NCBI GenBank assembly: GCA_027924585.1
Contig: BSBM01000596.1
Coordinates: 10,962,001 to 11,026,000, forward strand
Length of the DNA: 64,000 bases
Source: Larix kaempferi
Lineage: Eukaryota > Streptophyta > Pinopsida > Pinales > Pinaceae
Direction: 5' to 3'
In this document: one piece after another, positions 11,880 through 23,935 of the stretch
Numbering within the stretch: position 1 is the stretch's first letter
Layout of the letters: each line of letters starts with the position of its first letter
The notes under the pieces: generated by a model
Database searches by the model: none
Told to the model about the DNA's origin: nothing
The model's input: the letters and a program-made list of their open reading frames with translations, nothing else
Made by a program: the position numbers and the translations under genes

Positions 11880-12286
11880 CATAAATTAGTGACTAAGAAA
11901 ATGACTAAATTTGCATATATACGACTATTAGTAGCTAATTTCCAGTATCTTATAGTGTGACTAACATTTAGTCGTATTTAACTTAGTCATTAATATGTTA
12001 TCATCTAGTAGTTTATTTAGTCGTATATTTGGTCATTAATTGTGTCAATCAATGACTAAATCAATGACTAAATCATTGACTATCAATGACTAAATCAATG
12101 ACTAAATCAGTGACTATCAATGACTAAATCAATGACTAATAAGTCAACCAATTAATGACAAAGTGAAATACGACTAGCTATAAGATAGTGGAAATTAGCT
12201 ACTATTAGTCGCCGACTAAAAAGTAGTCTTTTATAGCCGAATTTTAGTCATTTGTTTAGTCATTAATTCCTCATTTTGTACTAGTG
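11880..12286. repeat. GACTAAATC-rich foldback ending in a CACTA-type terminus
   Basis: The outer arms (about 11885-11985 and 12165-12270) are imperfect inverted repeats sharing TAGTAGCTAATTTCCA and TATCTTATAG. The middle (about 12053-12140) is a run of AATGACTAAATC-type 12-mers. The block ends TTTTGTACTAGTG at 12286, i.e. CACTAGTACAAAA on the minus strand. This is a non-autonomous DNA element, but its left boundary is uncertain. Confidence 0.55.
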
Positions 12287-12612
12287 AAATGGTAGATTGC
12301 TTGGAGGATTCTCATGACATGATGGATCATGAGAAACATGGAAAATTGCAAATGCTTGATGTGTTTGAAGATGAGCTTGATGAGAACCAAGCACTTGAAG
12401 TGGTGGAAGAGGAACTTGAGTTTCCTCTTGGAAATGGTTACACAATTTTTGAATAAATGTATGATTCCACTACATTGGAACCAACCTATGAGGAAAGTTT
12501 TTTCCCTTTTGAGGGAGGTGCAAGATCCTACCCTTATGTAGCCTACACATGATGACACTTTTTGTTGCTTGGGTTTTCACCCAAGTATGTGCAAATGTGA
12601 ACCTACTAACTT
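12287..12612. other. Short acidic frame, unassigned
   Basis: A plus-strand frame from about 12290 to 12454 encodes an acidic peptide (including FEDELDENQALEVVEEELEF), then a TAA, and continues open to about 12542. I cannot place it. It may be a fragment of a retroelement Gag or linker. Confidence 0.25.
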
Positions 12613-13357
12613 TGTAGTAGGTGTCTCGATTAAAGCAGTAAAAACTAATGCAAAACGTAAATATTAAACTAACATGTGCAAGAAAGTAAATCTAGATTAA
12701 GAACAGTAAAAAACTAGATCCATGAGAGAAACAATAAAAAACTTGATATTTTATATTAATGAACAAACAATGGTTTGCAGTGGTTTACCTCAATGGTGAG
12801 GTTGCTGGAATTCTTGCAGCAGTACAGGATTAGTGCTCCAGTTATCCAATAGTCTCTCGCTTCTCCAAGATGCTTCAAGGGTGGGCCAAAGGTTCACTCT
12901 CAATGAAGAACTTCAAGCTCAAAAAGGATGGGAAAAGATCAAGAGGAATTTTGGCAGCATGAGGATAGGATGAATGTGGATGAATAATGAGGAGCCTCTA
13001 TCACCTTTTTATAGCTTTTGGGTGATGGAGAATACAACTATGGTTTAAAGAAACTAATGGTATTAGTGAAAAATGGTTTAGGTTTTCTTTTCCTCTTTTT
13101 CCCTCTTTTTTCCTTTTTTGAATATATTTTTTATTTTTATTCCCTTTTAATTGATATTTGGGAATTTTTGACCCCTTTGGAGGGTTTTTTGTTTTTTTGA
13201 GGAAAATTAAATATTTTGAGGAGAAAAAGATGGATTTTGGCCTTTTTGGTGGCCTTTGAGGGTTTTTTGAAGTTTTTTGAGGCAAAAATGGTAGGAAAAG
13301 TGGACAAATGGGTCATGTGACTAAGGAGATGAGCTAGTGAGCATTTTTTTGGTGTCA
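12613..13357 (-). mobile_element. LTR-like block on the minus strand
   Basis: On the minus strand a purine tract (AGGGGGCAATCTAT) is followed by TGACACC at 13357. A TATA-like GCTATAAAAAGG lies near 13004-13018, and the block can be closed at 12613 as ...ACTACA. That is the layout of a 3' LTR of about 745 bp. No partner LTR, primer site or target duplication is visible, so the left end is a guess. Confidence 0.35.
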
Positions 13358-14999
13358 ATAGATTGCCCCCTAATGTGTGAGCGCAGGAGCTCATCATATG
13401 GCCGATAGACATCACAATTCTTTTGTCTTTTTCCTGGATTTTGGAGGAGAGAAGAGTTCGATTAGAGACTGGAACAACTGTCCCATACAAACTGCAAAAA
13501 ATGAAAATACATGGCCTCAAAATGAATGAGGAATAATCTTTGATAATGGACGAGGTGGGCATACCCATGCCCATATCAAGACATATAAATAACAATGAGG
13601 CCCAAAAAAGGGGACCTAAACAATACATATAAACCTGTTGTGTACATCATAATGGTCCAGAGGGGACACAATGTTGGGACATACTCATGGTCATACCATG
13701 ACTGATCTGAAGAACTGATACACTGAAAAAGAGAAACAACCGTTCTGAATGAGGTGTCAGAAGGGTTGATGAACTGCTAGATCTGAAGGTATCCAACAAC
13801 TAGATGGATTCAGTAACTATGAGTTAGAGTCTCAAGGATACACTGAACTGTATCTGAATGTGCACTCGAAGAAGTGTACAACTGGGGTGCTTCCGAATAC
13901 TATCGCCAAGTGTAACCAAGATATCCACAGGAACATATAAATGGTTGTTCCTAAAGTAAACTCACCAATGTGTTAGAGCCAGGTGACATCTAGGGTATTC
14001 AACTAATAACTGAAAGGACTGATACCCTATACGAATCTCAACAATGTGATCAAGGTGTTGACGTTGAGGATGTGAGAGACAATCATTTGGAGAGGCACTA
14101 AGGACTCCTTTCAAAATGATTCGTAGGAACTTGCCACTAATGGTGATGAGTCCAAGGAAAAAGTACCTCTGGGTCTATCCTCTGGAATAGATTGGTTGGT
14201 GTCGAAAGAGGTAGACCTGTAACTATCAATGAAATGATGCTTCCTTAATAGGAGTGCGAGGTGTACAACCAAGAGGTGATAGTACTGATAGTGGTACTGA
14301 CATACTGTGGGGATGGGGAATAACTGGGGTGATATAGTGGGGTGACTCAAACTTCCTTTGTTCAGAGCATGATGACATGGATGACCTGGAAGCTAACTTT
14401 AGGTATGGGGATCTTATCTTAAGGGATCAGGGGTATGTACTGCAATGGGAGAGGCTGAGGAGGGAAAACTGATGTATGGTATCGGGAAACTCTCAAGGTG
14501 GCATATCGTAGAATACTCTAAACAAAGGTGACCAATTAGGGAAGCTTCCATAATAGTGTGATTATATATGCTTTGTTGTGGCGTCGAGAGGCACTGTTGG
14601 TGCCTTCTTCATGGTTTAAGGAGCTCAAAGAATGGATAAAAGTGTGCTAAAAAATGGTACTATCGTGTGGATTTGTACGAGCCCAGGACATTTCATGCTC
14701 GTGGTTGCTTTCAATTTTAGAGTGTTTAAAAGCGATAAGTAGACTCCAAAGGGGTTCTTTTTTATGTGTTAGTCTCCAAGGCCCGAAAAAGCATAAAAGG
14801 ATGTAATGAAGAACTCTTCTAGCCGATGTGACTAGAGTATTCATTTTTCGTAATTAGTCTACAAGGTCCAGAAAATGGGTAAACTTATACCAGATATACG
14901 CCCTTTCAAATACATTTAATGAGAATGAAAGGAAGCAAGATTGCTCGACGGTCTTTTCATTGTTTTAGGAGTCATAAAAGAGCTTAACAAAATGTTGGC
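13358..14999. other. No recognisable gene
   Basis: If the block at 12613-13357 is an LTR, this would be the 3' internal part of that element, but no RT, integrase or gag motif can be read on either strand. A few phrases around AGTCTCCAAGGCCCGAAAA recur in diverged form at 14750-14880. Confidence 0.4.
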
Positions 15000-15997
15000 T
15001 GTAAATAACCTTTCGGAGGTTTTCAATCATAGACCTAGGTACTTTGCGGTTCAAGAAACCAACAAAACCCCTATTCACTGACCCTTTCGACAACAGACTG
15101 CGCATAGCCTGAGGTCTCACCTGAGGCAAAGCTGAGGGGGTGGTTACGGAATCAAGTTTCCACAAGCGGGTGATGCGATGGGGGAAAGGCTGGTAAGCAG
15201 CGGAACACCTTGCGGGCTGCTGTGGACAACAACTACGTGAACCTTCTGTTCCATGTTGGGTACTTCGACGCGCAATTGTGCTTGTGCACTTGCACCTCTA
15301 ATGAATGTGCGATACTGGATACCCTTGCGTTACGACAGTAAGCTATCAACAACTTACCTCGCAGCAAACCTCAATGACTCGGCGTGTCAACCAGACTGCG
15401 TGTCCTTACCAGGATATTCTAACCAATCTTACTTAGCATCCTTTATCCATTCAAATCATTCAAGTTCTTATCGTTATGTTGCATGTGATTGAACAAACAT
15501 ACAATACGTAGCGCTCCAACGCTGCACGTAAATTCAATGTTCAACTATGTGATTAATTGGCAGATTCATACATTCACAGACTTGTACGTGTTGAATACTT
15601 AACATTCCCCCATGCATATATTACTTAACATATTACTCCCACTCTCTACGGTGAATACATATAAAAGCAATCACATAACAGGAGACTTCAGCATTAAACA
15701 TTCATACCAAGCAAATGACAATCATAAACACACAATAGTCACATAGCATAGAATTTAGCGTGGTTCACCCCTCGGATGGAGGCTAAGTCCACAAGAACGG
15801 TTGTTATTATTGCTCTTTTATGGGAAGGGTACAACTGTTCTTAGTCTGCGCACTCAGCTACAGACTCTCTTCTCTCTCGGATAGGTCTCTTCGCACTCAG
15901 CTGCAGAGCCTTTACAATGGATTTCTCTGCTTAAGATTCTACAATAATCAATACTTAACCAAATGAAGAGTAACCCTCCCCTTACAAAATTGTGCCT

Positions 15998-16006
15998 TAT
16001 TTATAG
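15998..16006 (-). promoter_or_regulatory. TATA box in outer 3' LTR
   Basis: Minus-strand CTATAAATA in the context GATCTATAAATAAGGCAC. It is conserved at 55070-55078 in the 5' LTR. It supports the minus orientation of the LTR. Confidence 0.7.
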
Positions 16007-16573
16007 ATCATGCTCATAGGTCATGTCTTTACAATCATTAGGCCGAAACCCTAAGGTTTCCAAAACTGGCATGGCTAACTACCACCCTAGTTGTCGCCGT
16101 CAATAGCCTACTCCCCTGCTCCAATTGGGCCACTCATTGCTCACACGCTCTTCTGACAGCTGCAGTCCTCAAAACGGTTACAACTACATCATGGCCTGTC
16201 CCTTTCCACTCCTTCACCTGCTTGTCACCATCGGCGTCGTGGCCTAGCTTCTCAACTGCTTGCCACCACACGTTCAAACAGGTCACTTTCATCTGCCGTC
16301 CACTTGTTCCTTACAAAAAATAGGTCATATCCTCGTCTGACCTTTATCCATGTTCTGAAGCATAGTGCTCTAGACATTGTCGTCTCATGCGCTATAATGC
16401 ACATCGTCCTATTGCATGATAGTGCTCTAGACATTGTCGTCGCACGACATGCACAATTTCTCAAAACCATCTATTGCCGGTTGCCATGCGCAATGCACAC
16501 TTATCAAAAGGGCTTCCTCTTCTTGCCACAATGTGTGATTTTCCATACTTGTATATTTTTTCGACCCATTTGG

Positions 16574-17223
16574 TGTTGATGTATATGTAACTTCGGAATG
16601 TATTTCACATATATGTATATTGTATTCCTATAGAGATGGTATTATTCCTCTATACGGAAGTGTCGTTATTTATATTGTAAGTGTCGTAACTTATACTTGA
16701 TGGGTTATTAGACCACCTTGTTTGGGGTTGGCCCTGTATAAGTCATGTGGGTCAAAGGGTTATTAGACCACCCTATTGGGGGTCGGCAATGTGGGTCAAA
16801 GAGATATTAGACCACCCTATTAGGGGTCGGCCCACTCAGCATTATGTTATGTGGTTAAGTCCGAGCCTACATGAGTTAGGTAAAAAGGCAAGTCAAGTCA
16901 AGTATAAATAGAGTGCGGGAGGCACTCTATTTACTCACTCACTTCTCACACATGCACTCAAGGAGGAGTGGCACACTTATGGAGGAGGAGGATCTGCTGC
17001 TAGGTTATGGCTATCTCTCTTGGTTGGTTGTATCATTGCTCTATCTATCTCTGAGGAAGTTATTGGGGTTTTTCACCTTTATGGTTTTCCCCAAGTAAAT
17101 CTTTGTGTCTCTTGTGTGCTTGCATTATTGTTTCCATGATTGATATGCTGTAGATATGCTGTACATGTTGTTCTCTCAGTTAAGATCCTAGATCATATTG
17201 AAGTAAATTTTGAAAATTCAACA
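16574..17223 (+). mobile_element. Copia 5' LTR
   Basis: Contains three diverged copies of a unit of about 45 bp (GGGTTATTAGACCACCCTAT with GGGTCGGCC) at about 16703-16840, upstream of the TATA box. Repeats at this site are usual for LTR enhancers. The small frame inside (MREALYLLTHF...) is also open in the 3' LTR but shows no sign of being a protein gene. Confidence 0.95.
16903..16911 (+). promoter_or_regulatory. Copia LTR TATA box
   Basis: TATAAATAG about 60 bp downstream of the enhancer-like repeats. It is repeated at 23592-23600 in the 3' LTR. Confidence 0.8.
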
Positions 17224-17235
17224 TGGTATCAGAGC
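17224..17235 (+). other. Primer-binding site, initiator Met tRNA
   Basis: TGGTATCAGAGC begins directly after the 5' LTR. This is the standard complement of the plant initiator-methionine tRNA 3' end used by copia elements. Confidence 0.95.
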
Positions 17236-20200
17236 TAGCCTGAAAGAAGGCATGATATGGCATGTATGAAACTTGTTGCACTTACGATGCTAGGGCTTGA
17301 TATAGCAAAAACCAGTCATCGTAGCACTTTCGCTATAAATCCGTTTTGGAAAAAATTTCGGATCTGAAATTGTTACAGGACGAAGATTAAATCTCCAGGT
17401 ACCTTGTGTCCAAAGGAAAACCACTAATTCGTTGTACTTTGTGATTTATGATCTATACAATATAGGGTTTCTGCCTCTTCCAGATCTGAGTCAAAATCAG
17501 GTGACCTTGGGAAAAAGGTCATATCTTGGTCTAGGAAGCTCCAAATGAAATTTCGTAAAAGGTGACAGGTAGTACATAGTCTGTACTATCTCAGGAAACG
17601 TTTTTAGAGGCCTAAGTTTAACCAGTGACACGTGGCATGCCGTACAAGTTCACTCTCCTATATTATCCCATAAACAGGTCACGTTGCGACATTTGGTATA
17701 ACTCTCTCTCAGAGAATCCAATTGAGGTCAGACCTATCAGGATGGAAAAATAACAGGCCGAGCTATCTCAAGAAACGTTTTCAGAGGCCGAAGTTGAAAC
17801 AGTGACATGTGGCACGCCGTACAAGTTCGCACTCCTGTATTATACCAAAACAAGTCACGTTGCGAAATTTGGCATAACTCTCTCTCAGAGAATCCAATTG
17901 TGGTCAGACCTGTCAGGATGGAAAGATAACAGGTCAGGCTATCTCAGAAAACTTTTTCAGACCCTGTGGTTCAAAAATTTGGGAGTTACACTAGAAACAA
18001 TCAGGTACATATTTCTGTCAAAACAGAATTATTTTTGAGTACCTTCATTCATGGCTTCCGGAATTTAGGGCTTTGAAGAAAGTTGGAATTTTTGTAATCG
18101 GAGACCACGGATGGATGCTACTCATCAAAATAGAAATTTAGAGACCAAGATCAAAATTTTTGGTTGGGAAGAAGGCCGGGCTTGATCAAACCCTAGTTCG
18201 GGAATTTGATCAGAAAAGTGGAAAATTAGGGCTTCTGTAAAAATGGAAATTTTTGCAATCTGTGACCACGGCTGGAAGCTTAGAGCTTTGGATCAAACCT
18301 TTTGATGGGGAAAAAGAGTGGGCTTCATCAAACCCCAGTTCAGGGTCACGTCCAGTGAATCTGGAAGTTTCAAAGGCAAAATTGAGGAGTGAAACTTTGC
18401 AGTTTTCAAATTCTGAATATACCAGTTTGATCAACTCATCAAGGCGCATATTTCTATCCTTTCGGAAGTTTGAAATTCAAAGTTTGATTTTTTGGGGTTT
18501 CTCTGACAAACCCATATCCAGCTCCAGGTCCAGTTCTTGCAAATCAAGTGGATTGGGTTAATCCTAGAAGAAGATGGATTGATCATCTGCATGAGTGAAG
18601 AAGTTCTTGTTTCAGAGGGAGATGAGGCTAAGGCCTTACATAAGAAGATTACAAGCGATCTCGACAGGTATGACTCATCGAGGTATGTTTCGATATTTGT
18701 CCATGATTAAGTTTATGGTATGTTTGTCTTCATGTTATTACGGTTAGTACAATTTTGATTTTAGATTTCTCGTATCACCTTAACAAAATTATGAATGCAT
18801 GATAGAAGATATTCATTGGTTAGGGTGTTGACACTTATGATTGTACTAATGCATTATGGTGTTGTATGAGGTTTATGTTGTCTACTAACATGAAGGATAC
18901 ACCAAGAAAGACAAATCATGTTCTGGTCCAAGAACATATGATCATGATAGCATGAGGATAAAGATTCATGCATTGTCATGGATCTCATAGAAGATCCATT
19001 TACGAGGTATGTATAACTTGGTTTTGTAATAGTTAACCTATGAGATATACAGGTTACTAGCACAAGTCATTGAAGAAGAACAAGAAGACATCATGTGAGT
19101 ATGTTAGACATAACTAACTAGCATGCTAATCCAGGTATGTTTTTCCTATATCAAGATAGAATCCTACCTTGGGTTAGGATTTTATACTATTGTTGATAAT
19201 GATTATTCATGAAGTCATAGGTTTGAATAATCATCGTTGTATGCATATTATGTTTCTTACCATAATTGATGATATGACTAACCAGAAGAATCATGAAGGT
19301 ATAGGTTCGAATAATCACAGGTTTTATGCATTTTATATCTCTTATCTTGAGTGATGATTCAACTAAAGAGTCATAGGTTTGAGTAATTATAGGTTTAGAC
19401 ATGTTATGCTTCTTATGATTTGACTAACCATAAGAATCCTACATAAACCTTGAATGATAATGCTTATTATTTCTGTTTGAAATGATCATGACTATACATG
19501 CTTGAGATTATTGTGTTTTAATAGTATACTAATGAATGTATGATTTTATATTAGACCTAGAGGATAACACAATGATGATACTAACAAGCATGCATAGGGA
19601 TCAAGAATGTATATGAGTTCAAGAACAGGTATTCCAAGAAGCAAAGATCAAGAGAGAGTACACTCTAGTGGTTTATGCAAGGATGCAGATATTCAGAGGG
19701 AGTTGTCCATCTCTCTACATTCCACAACAGAAAGGTATAGAAGAAGCTACTTCAGATTAGGACTCTAGCAGCTCCTGCAAGGAAGCGAAGACTCAGAGGG
19801 AGTCCACCCAACGAACAAACAAAGATAAGTATTTTAATTATCATTTCTTACATATTTGTTTGTTTAAATAAAATTGTTCAATGATGTATATGCTCATGGT
19901 CTTAGACTTAGGATATGTATTGTGCATATTAGAATAATTACATTAATGAACAGTATACTACTAATATGCATGGGTAAGTGGCCTATGGCACTGTATAACA
20001 TTCCATTGCTACTTATCTAGAATGAAACCTCTTTGCTGACATGTTGGGAGTTGTGCACACTCTTAACAATGTTCTGGTAGAGATTGGAAGGCATCTAGAA
20101 AGTTATGAGATATGGATAAATGTTGTATTGAAGCATTGGCTAATTGCATGACTGTATGACATATTTCTTTATGTGTAAGAATTTGTTCTGAAAATTATGA

Positions 20201-20269
20201 GATGTTTCTAATCATGCAATTTAACCCGTTTTGTAGGAAAGACCGTATATCTTCACCTACAAAGGACTA
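17236..20269 (+). repeat. Copia noncoding internal region with local duplications
   Basis: No gag or integrase frame. Two tandem duplications are plain: units of about 175 bp at about 17586-17760 and 17761-17935 (both with CTCTCTCAGAGAATCCAATTG), and units of about 160 bp at about 18066-18240 and 18227-18400 (both with GACCACGG). At 19190-19430 a unit of 70-90 bp around AGTCATAGGTTTGAATAATC recurs about four times. Confidence 0.75.
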
Positions 20270-21622
20270 CAACATTTGTTCCAGCAACAAAGATATCTAT
20301 TGAAGATATTGAAGTTCCCAGGATCTGGGATGAAGAAATGGAATGCCATGATCCGTCGATCATGAAGAATGATGTTTGGGATGCGGTCCCAAGAGCTGAA
20401 GGGAAGTTTGTTGTGACTTCCAAATGGAACTATCAGATCAAGCATGTTGCAGATGACAGCATTGAGAAATATAAAAGTGATGAAATAGAAGATGCACCAG
20501 ATGGATTTCAAGAGAGCATGGTGTAGTCATATATGTGTGCAGAACTTGGTATGGTAGGATAAATAGATTTCTATCCAGTTTGGGATTTACCAAGAATAAA
20601 GCGGATTCCAACCTTTTCTACAAGGTTGAGGAAGGCAATCCAGTGATACTACTTTTGTATGCGGATAACCTGTTTGTTACAGGTGAAGATAAATTGATTG
20701 CCGACATGCAGCAGAAGCTTGCTACCAAGTTCGAGTTGAATAACTTGGGGATGATGCACTATTTGTTCTTGGCTTGGAGATGTGGCAGAGTGCAGATGGA
20801 ATCTTCCTTGGACAAGGGAAGTATGCAGTAGAGATCCTGAAGAGGTTTGGGATGATGGACTGCATGGATATGGCCACACCGATGGCATCGAATCTGAAGC
20901 TTCTATGTGATGCTTCATCTGAGCCAGTTGATGTCTCTATATATCGTCAGATGATTGGGTCCTTGATGTACCTGACGAACATGAGACCAGACATTTGCTT
21001 TGCTGTGAACACATTGAGCCAGTTCCTGACGGATCCGAGGAGTGTTCACCTGGTTGCTGTAAAGCATGTTCTGAGGTACCTGAAGGGTACTGTGGATTAT
21101 GGGATCAAGTATGAAGTGAATCAAAATTTTAACCTGCAGGGTTACGTTGATTCAGATTGGGCTAGCAGTGCTACAGATAGGAAGAGCACATCTGGGTGTT
21201 GCTTCAGTATGGGATCAAGTGTGATCTCTTGGTTTAGCAAGAAGTAGTCCTGCATAGCACTGAGTACAGCTGAGGCTGAGTATGTTGCAGCCTGTTCAGC
21301 TAGTTGTGAGGCGGTATGGCTACGGATGCTACTGTCTGAGTTATTTGATCTCCCGTTGGAGGCTACTGGTATCTTCTGTGATAACCAGAGTTGTGTGAAG
21401 CTGTCCGAGAACCCAGTGTTTCATGACAGGTCGAAACACATAGAGATCAAATATCACTATATAAAGGATATGGTGCAGAGAGGAGCTGTGAAGCTCCTGT
21501 ATGTTGCGACAGACGAGCAGATTGCAGATGTGCTGACGAAGCCACTATCCAGGGTGAAGTTCGAGTACTTCAAAGAGAGGCTTGGCGTTCTTCAGATCGA
21601 GGACACTTCGAGGAAGAAGTGA
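20270..21622 (+). pseudogene. pol: Copia RT fragment and RNase H
   Basis: The 5' part (about 20270-20520) matches the start of copia RT (VVTSKWNYQIKH, SIEKYK). It then jumps to RT thumb-side sequence (WYGRINRFLSSLGF), so about 100 residues of the palm, including the first catalytic Asp, are missing. The YVDD box reads YADN. A frameshift lies near 20775. RNase H follows: GYVDSDWASS, a TAG where SKKQSC is expected (21245-21247), STAEAEYVAA, DNQSCVKLSENPV and the C-terminal ADVLTKPLS. The RNase H catalytic Asp/Glu/Asp set is present. The enzyme cannot work as it stands. Confidence 0.9.
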
Positions 21623-21731
21623 TGGACACATTTGCTGAAGCCATTCCAAGCATGTTGGAAGGAGGATCCTTCACATGGCTGTGGATGTAAGCGCTGGATG
21701 ATGAGCATCAGGATGATGTTCTGGTTTCTGC

Positions 21732-23010
21732 TTGGATATGATCAGTTGGATCATTTTTATGTATGTATGTACACATCATGTTGGATGCTGGATATGATCA
21801 GTTGGATCATTTTTATGTATGTATGTACACATCATGTTGGATGCTGGATATGATCAGTTGGATCATTTTTATGTATGTATGTACGCATCATGTTGATGCT
21901 GGATATGATCAGTTGGATCATGTGTATGTATTTTGTATATGCATCATGTTGGATGCTTGGACCATGTATCTGTATATGTATTAGGTGGATACATTGTATG
22001 ATCAGGTGGATCATGTATGGTGATATGTATCATGTATTTGTATTTGTATCAGGTGGATACATTGATGATCAGGAGGATCATGTATGATGATATGTATCAG
22101 GTAGATACTTGGTGTGCATCAGGTATATGCATTGATGATCAGGTGGATCAGGTATGATGACATGCAGCAGGATGTTGCAGTGATGATCAGGATGATCATA
22201 GATGACGAGCTTCAAGATGTTTCTCCAGATGACATGCAGCAGGATGTTGCAGTGATGATCAGGATGATCATAGATGACGAGCTTCAAGATGTTGCTCCAG
22301 ATGACATGGAGCAGGACGTTGCAGTGATGATGATCAGGATGATCATGGATGCATCAGGATGATGTATGATGAGTATCAGGTTGATACTCTGTGGCCGTGG
22401 AACAGGTTGTGCAGATAAGCATGTAATTTGTGCCCTGGGAGATTTGCAGATGGTCTTTCGAGGTTTTTCCTATGGCATGTAATTCGGTACCCTGGGACAT
22501 CTGGCAAATGCTCTTTCGAGGTTTTGCTTGGGAGGACATATAATTTGTGCCCTGGGAGATCTGCAGATAGTCTTTCGAGGTTTTTCCTATGGCATGTAAT
22601 TTGTGCCCTGGGATATCTGGAAGATGCTCTTTCGAGGTTTTGTCCTATGGCATGTAATTTTTGCCCTAGGAGATCCGATAGGTTGAGCTGTGTGCTTGTA
22701 ATCAGTCCTGGGATGCTCTTTCGAGGTTTTGCCATGACCACATGTAATTTGTGCCCTAGGAGATCCGATAGGTTGAGCCGTGTGCTCGTAATCAATCCTG
22801 GGATGCTCTTTCGAGGTTTTGTGGTGGCCACATGTAATTTGTGCCCTGGGAGATCCAATAGGTTGAGCCTTGTGCTCGTAATCAGTCCTGGGATTCTCTT
22901 TCGAGGTTTTGTGGTGAGGTCACATGTAATTTGTGCCCTGGGAGATCCTATAGGTAGAGCCCTGTACTCGTAACAGCCTGGGATGCTCTTTCGAGGTTTT
23001 GTGATGCACG
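21732..23010 (+). repeat. Three successive tandem-repeat arrays in the copia element
   Basis: Array 1 (about 21732-21958) has four units of about 56 bp around GGATATGATCAGTTGGATCA. Array 2 (about 22157-22345) has two and a half units of 73 bp around GCAGCAGGATGTTGCAGTGA. Array 3 (about 22400-23010) has eight units around TCTTTCGAGGTTTT and TGTAATTTGTGCCCTGGGA, spaced about 57 bp in the first half and about 90 bp in the second. All lie between the RNase H stop and the purine tract. The long open frames across array 3 on both strands are by-products of the repeat period. Confidence 0.9.
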
Positions 23011-23249
23011 TAATAAGTCCTGAGGATTCCACAGTATGGCCAGTGATGATGAAGACCTGCAGGTGGTGGGCCTACATCCAGTATGAAAAAGGACTAGCTC
23101 TGTAGAACTTCCTATGATGAGTAGATTCAGACATTGGTTAAGATAGCAGCAGCAGTGATGATGATGATGACTCGATGACGATTATCTAGTGACGATGATC
23201 CAAAGAAGATGACTTGTGCTAGAAGAACTGTGCTGAGAAATACCTTCCT

Positions 23250-23262
23250 AGTTAAGAGGGAG
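23250..23262 (+). other. Copia polypurine tract
   Basis: AGTTAAGAGGGAG ends directly at the 3' LTR start TGTTGATG. Confidence 0.85.
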
Positions 23263-23912
23263 TGTTGATGTATATGTAACTTCGGAATGTATTTCACATA
23301 TATGTATATTGTATTCCTATAGAGATGGTATTATTCCTCTATACGGAAGTGTCGTTATTTATATTGTAAGTGTCGTAACTTATACTTGATGGGTTATTAG
23401 ACCACCTTGTTTGGGGTCGGCCCTGTATAAGTCATGTGGGTCAAAGGGTTATTAGACCACCCTATTGGGGGTTGGCCATGTGGGTCAAAGGGCTATTAGA
23501 CCACCCTATTAGGGGTCGGCCCACTCAGCATTATGTTATGTGGTTAAGTTCGAGCCTACATGAGTTAGGTAAAAAGGCAAGTCAAGTCAAGTATAAATAG
23601 AGTGCGGGAGGCACTCTATTTACTCACTCACTTCTCACACATGCACTCAAGGAGGAGTGGCACACTTATGGAGGAGGAGGATCTGCTGCTAGGTTATGGC
23701 TATCTCTCTTGGTTGGTTGTATCATTGCTCTATCTATCTCTGAGGAAGTTATTGGGGTTTTTCACTTTTATGGTTTTCCCCAAGTAAATCTTTGTGTCTC
23801 TTATGTGCTTGCATTATTGTCTCCATGATTGATATGCTGTAGATATGCTGTACATGTTCTTCTCTCAGTTAAGATCCTAGATCAGATTGAAGTAAATTCT
23901 GAAAATTCAACA
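23263..23912 (+). mobile_element. Copia 3' LTR
   Basis: Same length as the 5' LTR and about 98% identical by eye, with its TATA box at 23592-23600. Followed by the target duplication TTTGG. Confidence 0.95.
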
Positions 23913-23935
23913 TTTGGGCCCCGCCCAACAGGCCC

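Larger units (their letters stand above)
10114..11960. repeat. Dispersed repeat, copy B (with internal duplication)
   Basis: Same order as copy A: the TGGGCATTTTGGACAAAG start, the AT-rich part, the hairpin, the tRNA-like motif and the GACTAAAT tail. An extra segment at about 10595-11530 is itself made of two direct 377-bp copies. Beyond 11960 it continues into a GACTAAATC-rich foldback instead of the tandem array found after copy A. Confidence 0.8.
16574..23912 (+). mobile_element. Complete Ty1/copia-type element, non-autonomous
   Basis: Two 650-bp LTRs (16574-17223 and 23263-23912) start TGTTGATG and end TTCAACA, with the perfect target duplication TTTGG at 16569-16573 and 23913-23917. By eye the LTRs differ at roughly 11 of 650 sites. 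The internal region has an initiator-Met-type primer site, about 3 kb of noncoding sequence with duplications, a broken RT/RNase H, then long tandem repeats and a purine tract. No gag, protease or integrase frame is left, so it would have needed proteins in trans. Confidence 0.95.

Noticed and set aside
13137-13628. 163-codon minus-strand frame
   Set aside because: Spans the supposed LTR edge and a low-complexity purine/pyrimidine tract; composition explains the openness.
15253-15492. 79-codon frame, also open at 54225-54563
   Set aside because: Antisense to the transcription direction of the outer LTR and not extended by similarity; shared only because both are LTR copies.
16913-17098. 61-codon frame present in both copia LTRs (also 23602-23787)
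   Set aside because: Identical only because LTRs are copies. It lies just after the TATA box in the leader and shows no known domain.
22400-23010. CRISPR-like array (eight similar units with variable spacing)
   Set aside because: Plant DNA inside a copia element; units are imperfect and the spacers are repeat-derived. No cas genes.
22376-23032. 218-codon minus-strand frame with a repeated KPRKSIPGLITST motif, and a 181-codon plus-strand frame
   Set aside because: Both run across a tandem array. The repetition reflects the DNA repeat period and there is no conserved start or domain.
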